The notes below the pieces were generated by a model. It ran no database searches. It was not told where the DNA came from and saw nothing but the letters and a program-made list of their open reading frames with translations. The position numbers and the translations under genes were made by a program. A stretch of DNA of 64,000 bases from Pelagibius marinus (GTDB taxonomy: Bacteria; Pseudomonadota; Alphaproteobacteria; Kiloniellales; Kiloniellaceae), in the NCBI RefSeq assembly GCF_014925385.1, contig NZ_JACSDK010000010.1, positions 1-64,000 on the forward strand, written 5' to 3'. Every line of letters begins with the position of its first letter. Position 1 is the first letter of the stretch. Shown here piece by piece: positions 57,258-64,000 of this stretch.

Positions 57258-57332
57258 TGCCTCTAGTGTCCTTCTCCAACGTCCCAGAAGCCCAGTCCGG
57301 CAAAGGCGCGGACGTCGATCGGCTCATGCAGG

Positions 57333-57362
57333 GGATTACGTCGAGGAGGGGGCGCTGGATCA
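57333..57362 (-). promoter_or_regulatory. RpoE-type promoter for the CFA operon
   Basis: On the minus strand, TGATCC (57357-57362), an 18-bp spacer and TAATCC (57333-57338) fit the RpoE pattern known from Rhodobacter (TGATCC-N18-TA...). It lies about 75 bp before the FAD gene start. Confidence 0.6.
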
Positions 57363-57428
57363 CAAAAAAGCGCATTCCGCAGTGGGTTTTAGCAGAATTC
57401 TAGGAGGAGAAAATGCCGCCCGGCGGAG

Positions 57429-57458
57429 TGATCCAGCCGGGGCGGGGCCGCGTATCAT
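57429..57458 (+). promoter_or_regulatory. RpoE-type promoter for rpoE-chrR
   Basis: TGATCC (57429-57434), an 18-bp spacer and TATCAT (57453-57458) precede the sigma gene by 26 bp. The same -35 and spacing as the divergent site suggest autoregulation. Confidence 0.6.
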
Positions 57459-57484
57459 ACGCAGGTAGGAAGGGATTACCCGGT

Positions 57485-58159
57485 ATGGACCTGGAGCAAA
57501 GCCTCGCCCGCGAGGCCCCTGGATGCGAGGACCGTCCGCCCGTCGCCCTGGCCCCTGGTCACAACGGGGTTTGCCGGGCGGAAGCGGCAGGGACGGCGGG
57601 AGCCGCCGTCGCGGCGGATCCGGATCCGGCGGCACTTCTCGCGGCCATCGCCACGCGCCGGGATCGGGAGGCCTTCAAGCAGCTCTTCGCGCAGTTTGCG
57701 CCCAGGGTGAAGGCCTTCGCGCGGCGCAGCGGCGCCGATGGTCAGGTGGCGGAGGACCTGGCCCAGGACGTCATGCTGACGGTCTGGCGCCGGGCCGGGC
57801 AGTACGACCGCGACAAGGCGGCCGCCAGCACCTGGATCTTCACCATCGCGCGGAACCGGCGCATCGACATGCTGCGGCGGGAAGCGCGGCCGGACTTCGA
57901 TCCGCAAGATCCGAGCCTGAAGGCGGAAGAGGGGCCGCCCGCCGACGAGCGGCTGCACGGCCGCCGCCAGGCGCGCGCCCTGCGCCGGGCCGTGGACCGC
58001 CTGCCGGAAGAACAGGCCGAGCTCATGCGGCTCGCCTACTTTGAGGATAAATCGCACGGCGTTATCGCCGAGGAATTGGACTTGCCTTTGGGGACGGTGA
58101 AATCCCGCCTCCGACTGGCGATGCGCAAGCTGCGCGACATGATGAAGGATAGAGACTGA
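57485..58159 (+). CDS. rpoE: ECF sigma factor, RpoE of the RpoE-ChrR system
   Basis: This is a sigma-70 family ECF sigma factor of 224 aa. Region 2 is AEDLAQDVMLTVWRRAGQYD and region 4 includes HGVIAEELDLPLGTVKSRL. It ends directly at the start of the ChrR-type anti-sigma gene. By analogy to Rhodobacter it responds to singlet oxygen. An N-terminal Ala/Pro-rich extension of about 50 residues precedes region 2. Confidence 0.9.
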   Translation: MDLEQSLAREAPGCEDRPPVALAPGHNGVCRAEAAGTAGAAVAADPDPAALLAAIATRRDREAFKQLFAQFAPRVKAFARRSGADGQVAEDLAQDVMLTVWRRAGQYDRDKAAASTWIFTIARNRRIDMLRREARPDFDPQDPSLKAEEGPPADERLHGRRQARALRRAVDRLPEEQAELMRLAYFEDKSHGVIAEELDLPLGTVKSRLRLAMRKLRDMMKDRD

Positions 58160-58815
58160 TGCCCGCATATCATCCGGAGTCCGAACTCCTGATGGACTAT
58201 GCCTCCGGCGCCCTGCCGGAGCCGGTGGCCCTGCTGGTGGCGAGCCACGTGTCGTTGTGCCGCGACTGCCAGGCGGAAGTAGCACGCCTGGAGGCGCTGG
58301 GCGGCGCTCTCTTCGATGGACTTGAGGGCGAGGCTATGGCGCCCGGGGCCATGGACCACGCCCTGGCGCGCCTGGAGGTGACCGACAACCTGGAGGCTGC
58401 GTCCGCCACCACATCGCCGCCGTCGCGGGCCGGGCGTCTGGTGCCGCGTCCGCTGCGCGACTACCTGGGCGACGATCTGGAAGCGCTGTCCTGGAAGACC
58501 CGCGCCGGCGTGTCGGAGGCCGCCTTGCTGACCTCTTTCCCTGGCTTCAGGACGCGTCTTCTGCGCATCAAGGCCGGCACCACCCTGCCGCAGCACACCC
58601 ACGAGGGGAGCGAGTATACGCTGCTGCTGGCCGGCGGGTTTACCGACGCCTCGGGGCACTACCTGCGCGGCGACGTCGCGGTGGCCGACCCCAGTGTCGA
58701 CCATCGCCCCGTGGCCGACGACGGGGAGGATTGCCTTTGCCTCGCCGTGACCGATGCGCCGCTGCGTCTGACCGGCCCGGTCGGCCGCTACCTGAACTTT
58801 CTTGCGCGCCTCTAG
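58159..58815 (+). CDS. chrR: ChrR-type zinc anti-sigma factor
   Basis: This 218-aa anti-sigma has the ASD zinc ligands H5, H30, C34 and C37 (HVSLCRDC). The C-terminal cupin carries LPQHTHEGSEY with H146, H148, E152 and a later H182. The match to the R. sphaeroides ChrR ligands (H141, H143, E147, H177) is consistent in spacing. It releases RpoE under singlet oxygen. It shares one base with rpoE. Confidence 0.93.
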   Translation: MPAYHPESELLMDYASGALPEPVALLVASHVSLCRDCQAEVARLEALGGALFDGLEGEAMAPGAMDHALARLEVTDNLEAASATTSPPSRAGRLVPRPLRDYLGDDLEALSWKTRAGVSEAALLTSFPGFRTRLLRIKAGTTLPQHTHEGSEYTLLLAGGFTDASGHYLRGDVAVADPSVDHRPVADDGEDCLCLAVTDAPLRLTGPVGRYLNFLARL

Positions 58816-58961
58816 CGGGGGGATTGCCGCCGCCGACCGCAGGACTACGAACGTTCTTGCGCTCATTGCCACAAATTCACATGCTTATTGTTGACTAATG
58901 TGGGTTTTTCGGCAGAGTTTCCAGGCTGGGTTTTTCACTCGGGTTGTCTGGGGGCTAGGAC

Positions 58962-61382
58962 GTGTCGGGCGCGACTCACTGCAGGTTTCTGATCATCGGC
59001 GGCGGCATCATCGGCTGCTCCATCGCCTACCATCTGGCGAAAGCCGGCGAAAAAGACATCGTTCTGCTGGAAAAGGCGTCCCTCACCGAAGGGGCGACCT
59101 GGCATGCGGCGGGGTTGGTCGGCCAGCTGCGTTCCTCGCGCAATACCACCCGCATGTTGCAGCGCTCAGTCGAGCTCTACGATCGGTTGGAATCGGAGAC
59201 CGGACAGGCCATCGACTGGAAGAAGGTCGGCAGCCTGCGCCTGGCCTGCTCGCCCGACCGCATGATGGAGGTGAAGCGCCTGGCGACCATGGCGCGCAGC
59301 TTCGGCCTGGAGATGCAGGTCATCACCGCCCAGGAAGCCTATGACCTCTTCCCGCTGATCGATCCCAAGGGCGTGCTGGGGGCGGCTTTCATCCCGACCG
59401 ATGGCCAGGTCGACCCGGCCAGCCTCTGCCAGGCCATCGCCGCCGGCGCGCGCCGCCAGGGCGTGACCATCGTCCAGGGCAAGAAGGTGCTGGATGCCAC
59501 GGTGACCAATGGCCGCATCACCGAGGTGCAGACCGACGACGGTGACTACAGCGCCGAGACCGTGGTGCTGGCCGCCGGCATGTGGAGCCGCGAGCTGGGC
59601 AAGAAGCTGGGCGTCAACGTGCCGGCCTGCGCGGTGGAGCATCAGTATCTGGTGACCGAGCCGATCCCCGACATGCCCAAGGGCCTGCCGACCCTGCGCG
59701 ATCCCGACCGCCTGGTCTACTACAAGCCCGATGCCGGCGGGCGGCTGGTCATCGGCGGCTACGAGGACGACACCGTTCCCTTCGGCGATCACGGCATTCC
59801 CGGTGAATTCGCGCGCCAGCTGCTGCCGGAGAACTTCGACCGTTTCGAGCCGCTGGCGACCTATGCGGGGCAGGTGACTCCGGTGGTGAACACGGTGGGC
59901 GTGCGCCAGCTCATCAACGGGCCGATCCCTTATTCGGCCGACGGCGATTTCGTCATGGGCAAGGCGCCGGAGCTGGACAACCTCTTCGTCGCCACGGGCT
60001 TTCTCTACGGCATCGCCGCCGGCGGCGGGGCCGGGGCCATCATGGCCGAGTGGATCCTGGAGGGCCGGCCGAGCCTGGACCTCTGGCCGCTGGACATCCG
60101 CCGCTTCAGCTACCACCACGGCACCCGCGCCTTTATGTACCCGCGCGCGGTGGAGCACTACGCCCATCACTACAAGATGCGTTATCCCGGCCAGGAGAGC
60201 GAGGTGGCGCGCGGCATCCGGCGCTCCCCACTCTACGAGATCCTGAAGGCCCGCGGCGCGGTCTACGGCTCCAAGAACGGCTGGGAACGGCCCAACTGGT
60301 TCGCCCCGGAAGGGGTGGAGCCGGTGGACAAACCCGGCTTCGCCGAACAGAACTGGAAGCCCTACGTGGCCGAGGAGCACCGGTCAGTGCGCGAGGGAGT
60401 GGCCCTCATCGACCAGTCGAGCTTTTCGAAGTTCGAGCTGCGCGGTCCCGGCGCGCTGGACGCCCTGCAGCGCCTCGCGGTCTCCAACATGGACAAGCCG
60501 GTGGGGTCGGTCATCTACACCCAGCTCTGCAACGAGCGCGGCGGGGTCGAGGCCGACCTCACCGTGACGCGCCTGGGGGAAAATCACTTCTACATCGTTA
60601 CCGGCTCGGGCTTCGGCGTGCATGACGCCCACTGGATTGAAAGCCACCTTCCAGCGGACGGCTCGGTTTTCCTCATCGAGGTCACCTCCGGCAAGGCGGT
60701 GGTGAACCTCTGCGGCCCCAAGGCGCGCGAGGTGCTGGCCCAGGCCGCCGAGGAAGACGTCTCCAACGAGGCTTTCCCCTTCGCCACGGCGCGGCGGATC
60801 ACCATCGCCGCGGCGCCGGTGCTGGCCATCCGCATCGGCTACGTCGGCGAGCTGTGCTGGGAATTGCACATTCCCACCGAGTACGGGGCGCACGTCTACG
60901 AGACGCTGCAGGCGGCAGGCGCACCGCTCGGCATCCGTGACGTCGGATACCGCGCCATCGAGAGCCTGCGCCTGGAAAAGGGCTACGTCTACTGGAGCGC
61001 CGACGTGACGCCGGACTACAGCCCCTACGAGGCGGGGCTCGGCTTCCGCGTCCACCTGAAGTCCAAGGGCGACTTCATTGGCCGCGCGGCGCTGGAGCGG
61101 CAGAAGGCCGAGGGAGTGGCGCGCAAGCTCTGCACCTTCACGGTGGACGACGCCCTGCCGGTCTTCGGCGGCGAGACCATTCTGAAAGACGGCCGGACGG
61201 TGGGCCTGGTCTCCAGCGCCGGCTTCGGCACGACGCTGGGCAAGACGGTGCTCTACGGCTATCTGCCGAGCGGCTTGTCGGAAGAGGAAGACTTCGATAT
61301 CGAAGCCTTCGGCGAACACTACAAGGCTCGGCGCGCAGCCGGGCCATTGTATGATCCGCAGAACGAGAGGCTGAAAGCCTGA
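58962..61382 (+). CDS. FAD-dependent dehydrogenase with GcvT domain (sarcosine/dimethylglycine dehydrogenase-type)
   Basis: This 806-aa protein has an N-terminal FAD domain (IIGGGIIGCSIAYHLAKAG) with H48 in TWHAAGLV, the usual covalent-FAD position. From about residue 430 a GcvT-like aminomethyltransferase domain follows. It probably demethylates an N-methyl amine using folate. It starts with GTG and has a poor Shine-Dalgarno. The choline-kinase-like gene follows. Confidence 0.88.
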   Translation: MSGATHCRFLIIGGGIIGCSIAYHLAKAGEKDIVLLEKASLTEGATWHAAGLVGQLRSSRNTTRMLQRSVELYDRLESETGQAIDWKKVGSLRLACSPDRMMEVKRLATMARSFGLEMQVITAQEAYDLFPLIDPKGVLGAAFIPTDGQVDPASLCQAIAAGARRQGVTIVQGKKVLDATVTNGRITEVQTDDGDYSAETVVLAAGMWSRELGKKLGVNVPACAVEHQYLVTEPIPDMPKGLPTLRDPDRLVYYKPDAGGRLVIGGYEDDTVPFGDHGIPGEFARQLLPENFDRFEPLATYAGQVTPVVNTVGVRQLINGPIPYSADGDFVMGKAPELDNLFVATGFLYGIAAGGGAGAIMAEWILEGRPSLDLWPLDIRRFSYHHGTRAFMYPRAVEHYAHHYKMRYPGQESEVARGIRRSPLYEILKARGAVYGSKNGWERPNWFAPEGVEPVDKPGFAEQNWKPYVAEEHRSVREGVALIDQSSFSKFELRGPGALDALQRLAVSNMDKPVGSVIYTQLCNERGGVEADLTVTRLGENHFYIVTGSGFGVHDAHWIESHLPADGSVFLIEVTSGKAVVNLCGPKAREVLAQAAEEDVSNEAFPFATARRITIAAAPVLAIRIGYVGELCWELHIPTEYGAHVYETLQAAGAPLGIRDVGYRAIESLRLEKGYVYWSADVTPDYSPYEAGLGFRVHLKSKGDFIGRAALERQKAEGVARKLCTFTVDDALPVFGGETILKDGRTVGLVSSAGFGTTLGKTVLYGYLPSGLSEEEDFDIEAFGEHYKARRAAGPLYDPQNERLKA

Positions 61383-61407
61383 GGGAAGAGCAGAAAAGGG
61401 GGCAGGC

Positions 61408-62367
61408 ATGACCGATGGGGGTGTCATGACGGAGGCGAGTGACGGCAAGCAGGTGGCGCTGGAGACGCTGCGGAAGATTCCCGGCTTCGAGGCCACGCGC
61501 GCGGAGGACTTCACCCTGGAGCGTCAGGGCGGGATGACCAATTTGGTCTACAAGCTGGATTTCGGCGGAGACCGCCGCTTTATCCTGCGCATTCCCGGCA
61601 AGGGCACCGAGGACTACATCGACCGTGAGGTGGAGCTGCACAACGCGCGGGTGGCGGCGGAAGCCGGGGTCTCCGCCGAGGTGATCCACGGCGATGCCAA
61701 GACCGGCGTCATGATGACCCGCTTCATAGACGGCATCGTCACCATGTCGCCGGAGCAGTTCCGCGCGCGTCCGGGCTCTCCCGCCCGCGCGGCCCGCGCC
61801 TTGAAGCAGATGCACGGCTGCGGCAAGGAATTCCGTTTTCGCTTCGAGCTCTTCGCCATGATCGACGACTACCTGGGCATCCTCGACAAGCAGAAGGCCG
61901 AACTGCCGGAGGGCTACCACGCGGTGGTCGAGGCGGCGCAGCCGGTGCGCGCGGCGCTGGACGCCAATCCGGCGGCGTTGGCGCCCTGCCACTGCGATCC
62001 GCTGTGCGAGAACTTCCTCGACGACGGCGAGCAGATGTGGGTCGTCGACTGGGAGTATTCCGGCATGAACGATCCCCTCTGGGACCTCGGCGACCTCTCC
62101 GTCGAGGCCGGCTTCGACGCGACCCAGGATGCCGAGATGATGGAAGCCTACTGCGGCGGCGCGCCTTCAGCCGCGCAGATGGGGCGCATGGTCATCTACA
62201 AGGCCATGTGCGACCTGCTGTGGACCCTCTGGGGCCTCATCCAGCATTCCAACGGCAACCCCGCCGAGGACTTCTGGGCCTACTCCGTCGGCCGCTTCGA
62301 ACGCTGCCAGAAGCTGATGAACGATCCGGCCTTTGCCGGGCACGTGGCAGCGGTGAAGGCGGGATGA
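61408..62367 (+). CDS. Choline/ethanolamine kinase-like phosphotransferase
   Basis: This 319-aa APH/ChoK-fold protein has the catalytic loop APCHCDPLCENFL and the metal motif VVDWEYSGMNDPLWDL. Like choline kinase it would phosphorylate a small hydroxyl or amino alcohol. Its position after a methylamine-type dehydrogenase fits choline or betaine metabolism. Confidence 0.85.
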   Translation: MTDGGVMTEASDGKQVALETLRKIPGFEATRAEDFTLERQGGMTNLVYKLDFGGDRRFILRIPGKGTEDYIDREVELHNARVAAEAGVSAEVIHGDAKTGVMMTRFIDGIVTMSPEQFRARPGSPARAARALKQMHGCGKEFRFRFELFAMIDDYLGILDKQKAELPEGYHAVVEAAQPVRAALDANPAALAPCHCDPLCENFLDDGEQMWVVDWEYSGMNDPLWDLGDLSVEAGFDATQDAEMMEAYCGGAPSAAQMGRMVIYKAMCDLLWTLWGLIQHSNGNPAEDFWAYSVGRFERCQKLMNDPAFAGHVAAVKAG

Positions 62368-62484
62368 CGGCAGGGCTTTCCAGCCGCGGGTCGGTTCTTG
62401 GCTGACGCGACAAGCGCGCTGTGCGAACCTGGGCCGGGGTCAATGAACAGCAGTCGTCTCTTTGCAGGGCAAGGGGGGTGACAC

Positions 62485-62925
62485 ATGCCAATGCCAAGCA
62501 ATCCGCTGGTCGGGACCTGGCAGTTGATCCACTGGTACAACGTTACAGACGAGGGCGAAAAGACCTTCCCGCTGGGCGAGGGGGCGACGGGCTATATCAG
62601 CTATTCCGGCGACGGTTTCGTCTTCGTCCATCTCTCGGCCGCGAACCGCCGGCTCTACGCGGCAAACGATCCCTTCGGCGGCACGCCGGAGGAAGATACG
62701 GCGGCGATGAAGTCGCAAATCTCCTACGCCGGCCCCTACGACTATCGGGGAGACGTGGTCGTCCATAAGGTGACGCAGGCCTCCTGCCCCAACTGGGTCG
62801 GGAGCGAGCAGATACGCCGGGTGCGCTTCGACGGCGACCGGCTGGAGCTGAGCGCGACCGGTGCCACCTTCCACGGGCACCCGGGCACCGCCTATGTTCT
62901 CTGGGAGCGCGCGGCCCCTGCCTGA
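62485..62925 (+). CDS. Lipocalin-like domain protein
   Basis: This 146-aa protein starts with NPLVGTWQLIHWYNVTD and GYISYSGDGFVFVHLSA, as in lipocalin-like proteins. There is no signal peptide. The function is unassigned. Confidence 0.78.
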   Translation: MPMPSNPLVGTWQLIHWYNVTDEGEKTFPLGEGATGYISYSGDGFVFVHLSAANRRLYAANDPFGGTPEEDTAAMKSQISYAGPYDYRGDVVVHKVTQASCPNWVGSEQIRRVRFDGDRLELSATGATFHGHPGTAYVLWERAAPA

Positions 62926-63013
62926 TCTGCGAGCGGCCACGAAGTGGTCAGGGATGGAAGTTGATGAAATTCCGGCCATTCGATCACGGTACTCACGAAG
63001 GGATGACGGTTGG

Positions 63014-63703
63014 CTAGGGGTTGATGCGGGCGTTAGGCTGACAGTTCTCAGACGCGATATCGGCTTGGCATGCCCTGATTGCGGAGATGTATTTCCGCAG
63101 ATACTCCGGCGCGCCGGGGGCCTGTTCAGCGAGCTTCAACCTCTCCTTCGACTCTTCTATCCGCCCCACGTATGCCAAGGCATAGGCGAGTACGGAGTTT
63201 ATATATGGCTTTGTGTTCTCGGGCGCTCGCTTCAGCTCAAACTCGGCTTCGTGAAGCAGTTGATCCAGCGCGATCCGGCTCTCAAAGAAAGAAGCCGTTT
63301 CATACCACATCGAATTCTGCAGCAGCCAGAATGCTTCCTCCGTTTCCGATTGGCCGAGATGAACGGCGAGGGCATACGCCCTTTGCCACGGTGGAAGCGC
63401 CTTGATTTCCTTAAATTCGGAGGATTTCAGGAACGATGTTAGCTCGGCAATCTGGTCCTCGGTAAATTCATCAAATATCGGAAGCCCGTTCGACGGGCAG
63501 ACGGGAAGTCTGGTGATGAAATCGCAGGAAGTTTGTGGCCGAAATGACATGGTCCGGCCCATGGTGGTGCAGCTTGCCGTGCCTGTAATTGTGAATTCCT
63601 CGCCACCGACAGGGCAGGTTACGGACTTGTCGATAGGTATGCCCGCCCAGGCCGAGCTTCCTGATAGTAGGAAAAGGAGGCAGAAGCGCAGCGTTCTCAG
63701 CAT
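63014..63703 (-). CDS. Hypothetical secreted protein, lower GC
   Basis: This 229-aa protein has a signal peptide (MLRTLRFCLLFLLSGSSAWA) and a cysteine-containing N-terminal part (VTCPVGGEEF...TASCTT). The C-terminal half is helical with TPR-like character (NSVLAYALAYVGRIEESKERLKLAEQ). I do not recognise a family. Base composition is visibly lower in GC than its neighbours, which suggests recent acquisition. Confidence 0.7.
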   Translation of the reverse strand: MLRTLRFCLLFLLSGSSAWAGIPIDKSVTCPVGGEEFTITGTASCTTMGRTMSFRPQTSCDFITRLPVCPSNGLPIFDEFTEDQIAELTSFLKSSEFKEIKALPPWQRAYALAVHLGQSETEEAFWLLQNSMWYETASFFESRIALDQLLHEAEFELKRAPENTKPYINSVLAYALAYVGRIEESKERLKLAEQAPGAPEYLRKYISAIRACQADIASENCQPNARINP

Positions 63704-63791
63704 CTCAGAATCACTCCAACAGGAACCGGAGGGTTGTGAGTTGAGAGGTCGATTGCGGCGATTGTTTGTTCAGCCGCAGGTAACAATAAGA

Positions 63792-64000
63792 TTACGAAAG
63801 CGAGCCAGCGACGGTCCGTAGCAACGCCTCGTGAATCTCCGCGCTGGCCGCCGCGACCACGCGGCCATCGGACTGCAGCGTCAGCGGCCGGCCTTCCCAG
63901 TCGGTGATGACGCCGCCGGCGGCTTCGACCACCGGGACCACCGGCAGGTAGTCATAGGGCTGCAGGTTGTAGTCCACCACGGCGTCGATCTGCCCGCCGG
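63792..64000 (-). CDS. Inositol monophosphatase family protein, partial
   Basis: The C-terminal part shows IDAVVDYNLQPYDYLPVVPVVEAAGGVITDWEG, the typical IMPase metal/substrate segment, and ends in LLRTVAGSLS. The 5' part lies outside the window. It could be a histidinol-phosphatase (HisN)-type enzyme or IMPase. Confidence 0.88.
   Translation of the reverse strand, partial: GGQIDAVVDYNLQPYDYLPVVPVVEAAGGVITDWEGRPLTLQSDGRVVAAASAEIHEALLRTVAGSLS

Overview
The window is a high-GC (roughly 65%) chromosomal segment from an alphaproteobacterium, most likely a marine or soil member of the Rhodospirillales-like groups. The evidence is the urtABCDE-ureDABCEFG order, a full Kelly-Friedrich sox cluster with a BigR/SqrR-type repressor, an RpoE-ChrR pair divergent from a CFA-synthase cluster, TRAP and branched-chain-type ABC importers, and frequent sigma-54 promoters. 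No genus is claimed. No transposase, integrase, CRISPR array or rRNA was seen.

Positions 1-22326 look like an accretion zone at an initiator tRNA gene. The window opens inside tRNA-fMet(CAU). Fragments of the same tRNA recur at 10436, 10536-10656 and 22238-22290. They bracket two metabolic cassettes. Cassette 1 (482-9823) is a PAS/AAA+ sigma-54 activator facing a -24/-12 promoter, a DctPQM TRAP importer, UspA, an SRPBCC protein, a CoA-transferase and an exported MetX-like alpha/beta hydrolase. Cassette 2 (10635-21977) is a cupin whose 3' end runs into a tRNA fragment, two SDRs, a LivFGMHK-type importer with an extra degenerate ATPase, a beta-hydroxyacid dehydrogenase, an RpiR regulator and an IolC-DUF2090 fusion with no other iol genes.

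Positions 22442-24552 carry a DUF983 protein, a pentapeptide-repeat protein and a class II aldolase with a histone-like tail.

Positions 24619-40532 are the highlight, read here as a guanidine/urea nitrogen-scavenging superlocus. A textbook sigma-54 promoter starts a transcript whose leader is a guanidine-I (ykkC) riboswitch. It controls an ABC importer (SBP, permease, ATPase), a ureohydrolase best read as the nickel guanidine hydrolase GdmH, and a His-rich protein with no recognised domain. Then follow the urea importer urtABCDE and the urease operon ureDABCEFG. Guanidine would be imported and split to urea and ammonia, and urea would then be hydrolysed by urease.

Positions 40539-52026 hold an HbpS/GlcG-like protein and a thiosulfate-oxidation cluster: a YeeE/YedE transporter, an ArsR-type persulfide sensor, soxS, then soxVWXYZABCD and a DsrE-family protein. 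A shared AT-rich operator lies in front of soxV and soxX. Positions 52118-58815 hold the membrane-lipid and singlet-oxygen module: SDR, SnoaL, DUF3833, CFA synthase, DUF1365, a FAD protein and divergent rpoE-chrR, with two opposed RpoE-like promoters. The rest holds a sarcosine/dimethylglycine dehydrogenase-type flavoprotein, a choline-kinase-like protein, a lipocalin-like protein, a lower-GC secreted protein and a partial inositol-monophosphatase family gene.
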